A program made the position numbers and the translations under genes. DNA of 64,000 nt from Nitrospirillum sp034653275 (GTDB lineage: Bacteria > Pseudomonadota > Alphaproteobacteria > Azospirillales > Azospirillaceae), in assembly GCF_034653275.1 (NCBI RefSeq), contig NZ_JAYEES010000001.1, positions 620,001-684,000 on the forward strand. Reading direction: 5' to 3'. Positions 1-7,627 of the stretch are shown in pieces. Below the pieces are notes generated by a model. It saw only the letters and a program-made list of their open reading frames with translations, was not told the origin of the DNA and made no database searches. Positions within the stretch are counted from its first letter, which is position 1. Each line of letters begins with the position of its first letter.

Positions 1-1125
1 CACGCTGCGCACGGTGATGGCGTTGCGCTTGATGGCCACGCCGGACAGCGGGCCGACCGTGGCCGGCGTCACATTGGCGTTCACCAGCTGCGGCTCGGTG
101 ATGCGCACGTTGCGGTAATAATTGCCGTAGCGGAACTGGTTTTCCAGGGTGACGCCGGACGTCAGGTCGTGCTGCACGTCGGCGGTCACGACATTGGCGT
201 CGGTCTTCAGGTAATCGCTGTGGAAACCGTAATAGGTGCGGTAGTCCACCGGCGCCGGCTTGCCCAGCAGGAAGGGGATGCCGTAGTCCGGCCGGTCGTC
301 CTCCGACTGGTGCAGATAGCTGATGGTGACGCGGGTGGGCGTGCCGATGCCGAAGGCGACGCTGGGGGCGAAGCCGTAGCGCTCATTCTTGGCGCCGTCG
401 CGGCCCTCGACGAAGCTGCTGGTGCCCATGGCGTTCAGGCGGACGGCGGTGGTGGCGTCGATGGCGCGGTCCACGTCGGCGGTCAGGCGCTTCATGCCAT
501 CGGTGCCCAGGCCGGCGGTGCCGGCGGTGATGGCCTCCAGCGTCGGCGTCTTGCTCACCTGGTTGATGGTGCCGCCGGTGGACCCGCGGCCGAACATGGC
601 GCTATCCGGGCCCTTCAGCACCTCGGCCGACTGATAATTGAAGCTGTCGCGGTAATAGCTGCCGAAATCGCGCAGGCCGTCCAGGAAGATGTCGGACCGG
701 GCGCTGAAGCCGCGCAGGGTCAGGCTGTCGCCCTGGGCGCCGCCCTCACCGGCCGCCAGGCTGATGCCGGCCACGTTGCGCAGGGCGTCGCGCAGGGTGG
801 TGACGCCCTGGTCCTTCATCTCCTGGCCGGAGATGACGGTGACGGACTGCGGGGTGTCCAGCAGCTTTTCCGTCAGCTTCACGTTGGACGACCGTTCCGT
901 GCGGTAGTCCTGCGCCGGCGCGGCATCCTGGTCCTGCACCGACAGGGTGGGCAGCTGGCCCGTGGTCCCCTGGGTGGCGGGCGCCGTCGCCGTCTGGGCC
1001 TGCGCGCCCAGGGAAAGAAGGGCCCCGCCGGCCAGGCCGACGCTGGCCAGCCCCAGGGCGGTGCGCGCCAGCGTGCGCGGCGCCTTGGCCCGGCTGGCGA
1101 TGATGATGTTGCGGTTGCTCGACAT
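1..1125 (-). CDS. TonB-dependent siderophore receptor, C-terminus outside window
   Basis: Outer-membrane ferric-siderophore receptor. Only the N-terminal 375 or so residues are present because the gene runs off the left edge. The product starts MSSNRNIIIASRAK, has a hydrophobic signal segment ending at AQAQTA, and then a plug domain with the family phrases DTPQSVTVISGQEMKDQG, LRDALRNVAGIS, LRGFSARSDIFLDGLRD and EVLKGPDSAMFGRGSTGG, followed by the first beta-barrel strands. These are typical of the Fiu/FhuA/FpvA-type siderophore receptors rather than vitamin B12 or sugar receptors. It is divergent from arsH across a 272-base gap. Iron (Fur-type) control is expected for the family, but I could not identify a convincing Fur box. 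The exact siderophore cannot be named. Confidence 0.9.
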   Translation of the reverse strand, partial: MSSNRNIIIASRAKAPRTLARTALGLASVGLAGGALLSLGAQAQTATAPATQGTTGQLPTLSVQDQDAAPAQDYRTERSSNVKLTEKLLDTPQSVTVISGQEMKDQGVTTLRDALRNVAGISLAAGEGGAQGDSLTLRGFSARSDIFLDGLRDFGSYYRDSFNYQSAEVLKGPDSAMFGRGSTGGTINQVSKTPTLEAITAGTAGLGTDGMKRLTADVDRAIDATTAVRLNAMGTSSFVEGRDGAKNERYGFAPSVAFGIGTPTRVTISYLHQSEDDRPDYGIPFLLGKPAPVDYRTYYGFHSDYLKTDANVVTADVQHDLTSGVTLENQFRYGNYYRNVRITEPQLVNANVTPATVGPLSGVAIKRNAITVRSV

Positions 1126-1361
1126 GACGGTCCCCACCTTATGCCACGCTATGTGGTTGGCTCCCCGCGCGGATCCCGGCTATCGAGCTCCGCGGTTATA
1201 CCCCTTGTTAAGATTGCGATCGACTCTTATTTGCCGATTTGCCGCCTGTCAACGGGCTGATGAGACTGATTATCAAAATCCATCGAAGGGGCCCGCATGG
1301 CAGTGTTGCGACGCGGCAAAATGGGAAGGGGTGGGTGTTTGACGCAACCGATCCGGCGCTG

Positions 1362-1391
1362 TTGACAATTCGATATTTGTGGAATTATCGT
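1362..1391 (+). promoter_or_regulatory. Putative sigma-70 promoter of the ars operon
   Basis: A perfect -35 hexamer TTGACA (1362-1367) is followed after 18 bases by TATCGT (1386-1391), which matches four of six consensus -10 positions. The predicted transcription start would fall at or next to the arsH ATG at 1398, and there is no Shine-Dalgarno sequence before that ATG. The arsH message may therefore be leaderless. Inference from sequence only. Confidence 0.45.
1371..1390 (+). promoter_or_regulatory. Candidate ArsR operator (CGATA-N10-TATCG)
   Basis: Inverted repeat CGATA (1371-1375) and TATCG (1386-1390) lies between the -35 and -10 elements of the putative ars promoter. This is where a repressor of the ArsR/SmtB family would block RNA polymerase. 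The repressor gene itself is the second gene of the operon, which would give autoregulation relieved by arsenite. Position and symmetry support the call; the sequence does not match a fixed consensus. Confidence 0.4.
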
Positions 1392-1397
1392 ATCGAC

Positions 1398-2147
1398 ATG
1401 ACTGACCTGCCGAACATCGACCTTGCCCGGTTCGACCTCCCCGACCTGGACAAGCTTACGCCCAAGCGGATTTCCACCCATCCGCCACGGATCCTGCTGC
1501 TCTACGGTTCACTGCGGGAGCGGTCCTACAGCCGTTTCCTGACGCAGGAGGCCGCCCGCCTGCTGCAGCGGTTCGGGTGCGAGACCCGCATCTTCGACCC
1601 CACCGGCCTGCCATTGCCCGACAGCGTGCCGCCCACCCACCCCAAGGTCGCGGAACTGCGTGAGCTTTCCATCTGGTCCGAGGGCCAGGTGTGGTGCTCG
1701 CCGGAGCGCCACGGCACCCTGACCGGCGTGTTCAAGAGCCAGATCGACTGGCTGCCCCTGGAGACGGGCAGCGTCCGGCCCACCCAGGGCCGTACCCTGG
1801 CGGTGATGCAGGTGTCCGGCGGCAGCCAGTCGTTCAACGCGGTGAACGCCATGCGGGTGCTGGGCCGCTGGATGCGCATGGTCACCATTCCCAACCAGTC
1901 GTCGGTGGCCAAGGCCTATCAGGAGTTTGACGACGACGGCCGCATGAAGCCGTCCTCCTACTACGACCGCGTCGTGGACGTGATGGAGGAACTGGTGAAG
2001 TTCACGCTGCTGGTGCGCGATCGTTCGGACTATATGGTCGACCGCTACAGCGAGCGGAAAGAGGCCGCGGCCAGAGAACCGAAGCCGGACTTGGGCGCCG
2101 TCGCCATGAGCCATGAGGCGCCCGCGCCGGCATCCGGGGGGGCGTGA
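1398..2147 (+). CDS. arsH: ArsH, NADPH-dependent FMN reductase / organoarsenical oxidase
   Basis: Flavoprotein of the ArsH family, which oxidises trivalent organoarsenicals (for example methylarsenite) to less toxic pentavalent forms using NADPH and FMN. The 249-residue product has the NADPH-dependent FMN reductase fold. The phosphate-binding loop LLLYGSLRERSYSR lies near residue 34, and the ArsH-specific stretch SPERHGTLTGVFKSQIDW near residue 100, followed by AVMQVSGGSQSFNAVN. The ATG at 1398 is chosen because the family N-terminus (short acidic segment, then PPRILLLYGS) begins there; an upstream in-frame ATG at 1239 would add an unrelated 53-residue tail and run through the promoter. First gene of the ars operon. 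Confidence 0.9.
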   Translation: MTDLPNIDLARFDLPDLDKLTPKRISTHPPRILLLYGSLRERSYSRFLTQEAARLLQRFGCETRIFDPTGLPLPDSVPPTHPKVAELRELSIWSEGQVWCSPERHGTLTGVFKSQIDWLPLETGSVRPTQGRTLAVMQVSGGSQSFNAVNAMRVLGRWMRMVTIPNQSSVAKAYQEFDDDGRMKPSSYYDRVVDVMEELVKFTLLVRDRSDYMVDRYSERKEAAAREPKPDLGAVAMSHEAPAPASGGA

Positions 2148-2151
2148 CCGG

Positions 2152-2499
2152 GTGGAACCGAAAGCCGCCATCGACGCCTTCGCCGCCCTGGCGCAAGAGA
2201 CCCGCTTGAGCGTCTTCCGCCTGCTGGTCCAGGCGGGCCCCGGCGGACTGCCGGCCGGCGACGTCGCCGCCCGGGTCGGTGTGCCGGCATCCACCCTGTC
2301 GCACCACCTGGGCCTTCTTGAGCGGGCGGGCTTGCTTCGCTCCTGGCGGGTGCAGCGACAGATCTTCTATGCCACCGATTACGAGGGCACCCGCCGCCTG
2401 TTGGCCTTCCTCATGAAGGATTGCTGCCAGGGTCTGCCCGAACTGTGCGGCACGAACATCGCCGACCCGATCGACTGCTGTGTGGAGACGATGGCGTGA
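2152..2499 (+). CDS. arsR: ArsR-family arsenite-responsive repressor
   Basis: Winged-helix repressor of the ArsR/SmtB family, 115 residues from a GTG start at 2152, four bases after the arsH stop. The recognition helix is STLSHHLGLLERAGLL (about residues 48-63). There is no N-terminal CVC metal motif. Instead cysteines cluster at the C-terminus: a CC pair at 91-92, Cys99 and a second CC pair near 109-110. This resembles the C-terminal arsenite site described for the Acidithiobacillus ferrooxidans type of ArsR, so arsenite binding there is the likely release signal. Its stop overlaps the start of the next gene (GTGA), indicating translational coupling. Confidence 0.88.
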   Translation: MEPKAAIDAFAALAQETRLSVFRLLVQAGPGGLPAGDVAARVGVPASTLSHHLGLLERAGLLRSWRVQRQIFYATDYEGTRRLLAFLMKDCCQGLPELCGTNIADPIDCCVETMA

Positions 2500-3326
2500 G
2501 CGGCACGACGATCTACCACAACCCGTCCTGCGGCACGTCGCGCAACGTGCTGGCCTTGCTGCGGCGTGTCGGTGCGGAGCCCGAGGTGGTGGAGTACCTG
2601 ACGGCACCCCCCGGCCGCGCGGTGCTGGCCGACCTCATTCGGCGCATGGGCCTGCCGGTGCGCCACGTGCTGCGCCGCAAGGGCACGCCCTATGCGGAGC
2701 TGGGCCTGGACAACCCGGGCTGGACCGACGCGGACCTGCTGGACCTCATGGTGGCCCATCCCATCCTGATCAACCGGCCCATCGTGGTGACGCCCCGAGG
2801 CGTAAAGCTCTGCCGTCCGTCCGACGTCGTCCTGGATCTGCTGCCCGACGCGCCCCTGGTCGACCTTGATAAGGAGGAGGGCGCGCCCTTCCTGAGGGAC
2901 CGGCCCATCGTGGCATCCGATCCCGGCCTGGTCGCGGCGCTGACCGCCGCCGACCTGCCGGTCGCGGATCTGGCCGAGGGCGGGGGGCGCTTCTTCGCCT
3001 ACCGGACCCTGGGCGGCACACCCATGGGTTACGGCGGCTACGTGCCGCTGGGCGCCGACGTGCTGCTCCGCTCCGTCACCGTGCCGCCGGCGGCGCGGGA
3101 TCGCGGCATCGGCCTCAACCTGCTATCCCTATTGCTGCGCCGCGCGTGGGAGGAGGGCCACCAGCGGGCCTGGCTACTGACCACCTCGGCCGGCGGCTTC
3201 TTCGAGAAGGTCGGCTTCAAGGCTGTCCTCCGCGACCAGGCGCCGGCAGCCGTCCTGGCAACGTCCCAGGCCCAGGGCCTGTGTCCGTCCAGCGCCATCC
3301 TGCTGTCGCGGACCATCAGCGTCTAA
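2496..3326 (+). CDS. arsC: ArsC-ArsN2 fusion: arsenate reductase plus GNAT acetyltransferase
   Basis: A 276-residue two-domain protein starting at GTG 2496, overlapping arsR by four bases. Residues 1-140 are a glutaredoxin-coupled ArsC arsenate reductase: the catalytic Cys12 sits in NPSCGTSRN, and the arginines of LPVRHVLRRKGTPY and RPIVVTPRGVKLCRP correspond to the substrate-binding region. Residues 145-276 are a GNAT N-acetyltransferase with the acetyl-CoA loop VTVPPAARDRGIGLNLL and the SAGGFFEKVGF C-terminal segment typical of ArsN2. ArsN2-type enzymes are associated with arsenic operons; related ArsN1 acetylates the arsenical phosphinothricin analogue arsinothricin. There is no stop or frame change between the domains, so the fusion is real in this sequence. 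No arsB or acr3 pump follows. Confidence 0.9.
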   Translation: MSGTTIYHNPSCGTSRNVLALLRRVGAEPEVVEYLTAPPGRAVLADLIRRMGLPVRHVLRRKGTPYAELGLDNPGWTDADLLDLMVAHPILINRPIVVTPRGVKLCRPSDVVLDLLPDAPLVDLDKEEGAPFLRDRPIVASDPGLVAALTAADLPVADLAEGGGRFFAYRTLGGTPMGYGGYVPLGADVLLRSVTVPPAARDRGIGLNLLSLLLRRAWEEGHQRAWLLTTSAGGFFEKVGFKAVLRDQAPAAVLATSQAQGLCPSSAILLSRTISV

Positions 3327-3361
3327 GGATCGCCCCACGGCCCGGTTTCCAGGCCACGGGG

Positions 3362-5445
3362 TCACCAGACCCGCACCCGCTCCTCCGGCGCGAGATAGAG
3401 CTTGTCACCCGGTTTCACGGCGAACGCGTCGTACCAGGCGTCGAGATTGCGCACGACGCCGTTGACGCGGAATTCGGCCGGGCTGTGCGGGTCGGTCATC
3501 ACGTCCCGCCGCAGCTGGGCCTCGCGGACCTTTTCCCGATATGTCTGCGACCAGGACAGGAAAAAGCGCTGTTCCCCTGTGAATCCGCCGATCACGGGCG
3601 CCGGCCCGTCCCCCGCGACATCCGATAGGCATCGAGCGCCATGCTCAGCCCGCTGTTGTCGCCGATGTTCTCGGCGAGGGTCATGGCGCCGTTGATGCGC
3701 AGGCCGGGCAGGGGCTCGTACCGCGAATACTGCGCCGCCAGGGCATCCACCCGCGCCCTGAAGCGGGCGACATCCTCGTCCGTCCACCAGGCGTGCAACA
3801 CGCCGTTCTCGTCCGATTTCGCGCCCTGGTCGTCGAAGGCGTGACCCATCTCGTGGCCGATCACCCCGCCGATGCCGCCATAATTGACCGCGGGGTCCGC
3901 GGCCGGGTCGAAATAGGGCGGCTGCAGGATCGCCGCCGGAAACACGATCTCGTTGAAGAAGGCGTTGTAGTAGGCGTTGACCGTCTGGGGCGTCATGCCC
4001 CATTCGTCCTTGTCGGTGGGCTTGCCCAGGCGACCGGCCTTGCGGCGCCATTCCCACAGCCGGGCGCGGGCACGGTTGCCAACCGGGTCGCCGGGCCGGA
4101 CCTCCAGGGTCGTGTAGTCGCGCCAGGTGTCGGGATAGCCGATCTTCACCCGAAGCTTGTCCAGTTTGCGCAGCGCGGCCTGCCGGGTCGCCGGCGCCAT
4201 CCAGGCTGCTTGGGCGATACGCATCCGGTAGGCCGCGCGCAACATCTCCACCAGGGCGACCACCTGCGCCTTGGCGTCGGCGCTGAAATGACGGCGCACG
4301 TAGAGCGCGCCCACCGCCTCCCCCAGGGCGGCGTTGACCGCCCCGGTCGCGCGTTTCCAGCGTTCCCGCTTCCGGGGCTGGCCGGACAGGGTGCGGCCGT
4401 TGAAGTCGAACGCCAGGTCGTCGAAGGCCAGCGGCAGCAGGTCCGCCACCGCGTTCAGGTGATGGAAGGCCAGGTAGCTCCGCCATGTCTGCAGGGGCGT
4501 CGCGCGGAACAGCGTCGCCAGTCGCTGGATCGCGTCGGGCTCCTTCGCGCCGAACAGGTCGTGATCCTCTGGAATATCCAGCGTCGCGAAGACGTCCGCC
4601 CAAGGGAAATCGGGCGCCAGCGTCATCAAGGCGGCCCGCGTCCTTGGATTGTAGGTGAGGGTGCGGTCGCCCCGTTTCTCCGCCGGCCAGTGCAGGGCGG
4701 CGATCGCGGTCTCCAGCGACAGGATGCCGGCCGCCGCCGCGCCCGGTTGGGGATGGCCGGCCAGTGACAGCATCCCTTCGATGTAGGTCCGGTACTTGTT
4801 CCGCCCGTCGATGAAGGATGCCTCGGCCTTCAGGTAGTAGTCGCGGTCCGGCATGCCCAGCCCGGCCTGGCTGACGTTGACGGTATAGCGGTCGGGGTCT
4901 TTGTCGTCGGCCCAGATGTCGATGGAGAACGGGCCACCCGCGCCCAGGTCGACACGCGCCATCAGCCGGGCGACCTCCTCATGGGACCCTGCTTGGGCGA
5001 ACGCGGCGAGGTTCTCCTGGATGGGGCTGAGGCCGGCCCCCTCGATCGCGGCCGTATCGAGGTAGGCGGTATAGAAGTCGGCGATCTTTTGCTCCGTGGC
5101 GCCCGGCTTTTGCGGCCGGCGGGTCAGGTCGTCGAGGATCACGCGCACATCGGCTTCGGCCTTGGCGCGCAGGGCGAAGAAGGGCCCCCAGGCGGCGCGA
5201 TCCGGTGGAATCGGGGTGTTCGCCAGCCACGAACCGCCACCGTGGCGAAAGAAGTCATCGCCCGGCCTGACCCTCGGGTCCATGCCCGCGATGTCGAATC
5301 CCCAGGTGCCGATCGCCGGCGGGGTCGCCGCGGCGGGGCTCCGCTTCGGCAGGAGAGAGAAGCAAAGTGCCGCGGCGGCGGAGGCGAGGACGCCTCGCCG
5401 GCTGGTCCCTTTTGCCGGGTCTGCGCTGTTCATGGACGCCATCAT
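3362..5445 (-). pseudogene. M13 (neprilysin/PepO) family metallopeptidase, single-base frameshift
   Basis: Exported zinc endopeptidase of the M13 family. The N-terminus has a twin-arginine signal (SRRGVLASAAAALCFSLLP). The M13 N-terminal domain follows (GDDFFRHGGGSWLANTPIPP), then the catalytic zinc motif HEMGH at about 531-535 and the third zinc ligand in ENIGDNSGL near residue 592. The frame beginning at 5445 ends early after AYRMSRGTG. The missing M13 C-terminus (TGEQRFFLSWSQ, DPHSPAEFRVNGVV, KPGDKLYLAPEERVRVW) continues at once in another frame to the stop at 3362. One extra G in the run at 3610-3614 would restore one protein of about 693 residues, the usual M13 length. All catalytic residues precede the break. 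Convergent with the ars operon. Confidence 0.85.
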
Positions 5446-5654
5446 CGGGTCGAAGGCCTGGCGGTATGTCGGATGTGCCCCGCCAGTGGCCGGGCAGTGA
5501 GGTCAGTAGGCGCCTACGGGATCGCCGCCGTCAAATGGAATTCTGGTTCATTGACGTGGACGGGAACCGCGTTCCCACTGGGGCGTTTCCGCCGGCAGGC
5601 TGTCCGTGGCAACCGCGCCACCCGGCTGCAGGGCGAAGGAAGGGAAGGAAAGCG

Positions 5655-6380
5655 ATGGACATCATGGATCAGGGGCGCCGGTCCTTCCTCCACGCCGGCT
5701 CCGCCGGCGTCATCGCGGCCGCGGGCTTGGCCTTGGCGGGATGCGGGAAGGGGGCCGGCGGCGAGAAGGACGTCGGCGCGGTGGAGGATTTGATGCGCGA
5801 GCATGGCGTGCTGCGCCGGGCCCTGTTCGCCTACACGGAGGCCGCCGCGCGGCTGCGCGCGAACGGCGGGGCGACCAGCTCCGTGACTGTCGACGCGGGG
5901 GCCCTGAAGCGGGCGGCGACCTTGTTCCGCACGTTCGGCGAGGATTACCACGAGCGCCTGTTGGAGGAGGCCCACATCTTCCCGGCGATCCGCAAGCTCC
6001 AGGGCCCGGTGGCGGCCTATCCCGACGTGCTGACGGCGCAGCACCAGCGCGGGCGGGAGATCACCGACTACATCCTGGGCGTGACCGGCCGGGGTGCGAT
6101 CGGGACCGCCGACCGGGAACCGATGGCGCGCGCCATGGAGACCCTGGTCCGCATGTACCGGGCCCATGCCGCCCATGAGGACACGGTGGTTTTCACGGCA
6201 TGGAAGCAGGCCCTGTCCGGGCACGAGCTGGAGGAGATGGGGGACAAGTTCGAGGAGATCGAGCACCGGCAATTCGGCAAGGACGGGTTTGACGACGCGG
6301 TCCACCAGATCGCAGACATCGAACAGGCCTTGGGATTGGCCGACATCGCCCAATTCACCGCGCCACCGCCACCCGGCTGA
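5655..6380 (+). CDS. Exported hemerythrin HHE-domain lipoprotein
   Basis: A 241-residue protein whose start at 5655 follows an AAGGAAAG ribosome site. The leader GRRSFLHAGSAGVIAAAGLA carries twin arginines and ends in a lipobox LAGC, so the product is probably a Tat-exported lipoprotein. The rest is a four-helix hemerythrin-type cation-binding domain with the metal-ligand pattern MREHGVLRRAL, YHERLLEEAHIFP, AQHQRGREI and RAHAAHEDTVVF. Such domains bind a di-iron centre and sense or carry O2, NO or iron; the specific role here is unknown. It is divergent from the M13 peptidase, which is also predicted to use the Tat pathway. Confidence 0.85.
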   Translation: MDIMDQGRRSFLHAGSAGVIAAAGLALAGCGKGAGGEKDVGAVEDLMREHGVLRRALFAYTEAAARLRANGGATSSVTVDAGALKRAATLFRTFGEDYHERLLEEAHIFPAIRKLQGPVAAYPDVLTAQHQRGREITDYILGVTGRGAIGTADREPMARAMETLVRMYRAHAAHEDTVVFTAWKQALSGHELEEMGDKFEEIEHRQFGKDGFDDAVHQIADIEQALGLADIAQFTAPPPPG

Positions 6381-6458
6381 CGGGGGCCACCTTCTGGATT
6401 TTCTGACTTCGACGAAGCGTCAGGAAAACTCTAAGCTTCCGGTCCGTCGTGCTCCTCA

Positions 6459-6484
6459 CGCTTCAGATGAGCGCATCTGAAGCG
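6459..6484. terminator. Perfect 11-bp hairpin between convergent genes
   Basis: CGCTTCAGATG and CATCTGAAGCG form a perfect 11-base-pair stem around an AGCG loop. It sits between the convergent hemerythrin gene (+) and the secreted-protein gene (-) and could stop transcription from both sides. There is no T-tract on either strand, so intrinsic termination is not certain. Confidence 0.4.
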
Positions 6485-6490
6485 ATCGCC

Positions 6491-7495
6491 CTAAGGCGCA
6501 CCGAAGCTCTGCCACATATGCATGGTGATGCCGCTGCGTTGCAGCGTGCCGATCTCCCAGGGATCCATGGCATAGAGGCCTTCCAGATAGGCCTTGTCCG
6601 CCACGCTCAGGGTCTTGGGCTTCTGGTTGTCCGCGCAGTTGCCCGCGAACAGGTCCAGGATGCTGGGCAGGTCGCCGCACTGGTCCACCGCCTTGGGCTG
6701 CGCCAAGGCCAGGGCGCCGAGATAGTCCGCCACCGCGCCCAGCTTTTGGCCCAGGATCCGGTCGGTGTTCACCACCAACAGGACGTGGGTCAGCACCGGG
6801 CGCAAGCCGCCGGTGGAAAGCCGGCTGCCCAGCCCGCCCCCCACGCTCATCTCATAGGGATCGTCGATGGCCGTGAGGATGCCGTTGCTGGTGGAGGTGA
6901 CGTACCAGGCCTGGATAGGCTTGGTGACTTGGGACAGGGCCTTGGCCTGGTGCACGAAATGATAGCCCAGCAGCCGGGGGTATTTATCCGCCACCACGTC
7001 CATGAGCACCTGTGGCTGGTCGGTGAAAAAGATGTTCACGTTGGTTTTGCAGGAGCCGCGGGACGTCGGTGCCCCGACGGCTTGCGCGATGGCGCGGATG
7101 CGCGTGGTGACGAAGGTGGCGATATCGGCCGGGGCGTTCTGCACCTGGGGACATACCGCCTTGTCCCAACGGGCGATCTGGTCGCTGTACGGCGCGCGCT
7201 TGCCATGGTCTCGCACGAAATCGCCGATGATCTCCTGCAACTTCTCCGTCTTCAGGCGCATACCGGTGACGACGACAGTCTCGGCGGTGTCCGCATCGTT
7301 TTCCTTTACATCGCTTTCTGGAGCACCGCTTTGGGGAACACCGCCACTGGGCGCATCCGCCATGGGTGCGCTGGCCGGGGATGCGGCGCCGCTGGATTGG
7401 GCCAAGGCCAGGGAGGGGGGCGCCGCCAGCCCAAGCGCCAGGGCGGCGGCGAAGGTGATCACGTTGCGCCGCTTGTCCGTCTGGTCATGCCTCAC
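6491..7495 (-). CDS. Secreted protein of unknown function with a TonB-box-like motif
   Basis: Predicted exported protein of about 334 residues. I prefer the GTG start at 7495 because GGGAGG lies six bases upstream; a GTG at 7516 is in frame. A classical signal peptide (RRNVITFAAALALGLAAPPS, then LALAQS) is followed by a low-complexity Ala/Pro/Ser region. Then comes ETVVVTGMRLKTEKLQE, which looks like the N-terminal TonB-box region of TonB-dependent receptors although no plug or barrel follows. The remaining 250 residues are globular, with Cys residues that could pair (AVCPQVQ, GSCKTNV, QCGDLP, NCADNQ) and a conserved-looking end EGLYAMDPWEIGTL. I do not recognise the family. Periplasmic location is inferred from the signal peptide. 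Confidence 0.7.
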   Translation of the reverse strand: MRHDQTDKRRNVITFAAALALGLAAPPSLALAQSSGAASPASAPMADAPSGGVPQSGAPESDVKENDADTAETVVVTGMRLKTEKLQEIIGDFVRDHGKRAPYSDQIARWDKAVCPQVQNAPADIATFVTTRIRAIAQAVGAPTSRGSCKTNVNIFFTDQPQVLMDVVADKYPRLLGYHFVHQAKALSQVTKPIQAWYVTSTSNGILTAIDDPYEMSVGGGLGSRLSTGGLRPVLTHVLLVVNTDRILGQKLGAVADYLGALALAQPKAVDQCGDLPSILDLFAGNCADNQKPKTLSVADKAYLEGLYAMDPWEIGTLQRSGITMHMWQSFGAP

Positions 7496-7584
7496 AGCCG
7501 CCTCCCGATGCGCCACACCCGTTGCTTGCTCATGAGGCTAAGCGCAACGCTGGATGGCAGCAATGGTTCACTTTCGCGAAAATG

Positions 7585-7623
7585 GGCGGGCCGACGCCCC
7601 TTGCCCTGGGATGCCGGCCCGCC
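7585..7623 (-). terminator. Hairpin just after the tpsA-like gene
   Basis: Perfect 9-bp arms GGCGGGCCG (7585-7593) and CGGCCCGCC (7615-7623), separated by 21 bases, begin five bases after the stop of the exoprotein gene. On the minus strand the stem is followed within a few bases by TTTT. Plausible intrinsic terminator, although the loop is long. Confidence 0.4.
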
Positions 7624-7627
7624 GGGG

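Noticed and set aside
1200..1290. Fur box upstream of the siderophore receptor
   Set aside because: The A/T-rich stretch TGATGAGACTGATTATCA only weakly resembles the Fur consensus and is not well placed, so it was not called.
1239..1397. Upstream extension of arsH from the ATG at 1239
   Set aside because: The extra 53 residues match nothing in ArsH proteins and would cover the TTGACA promoter and operator dyad.
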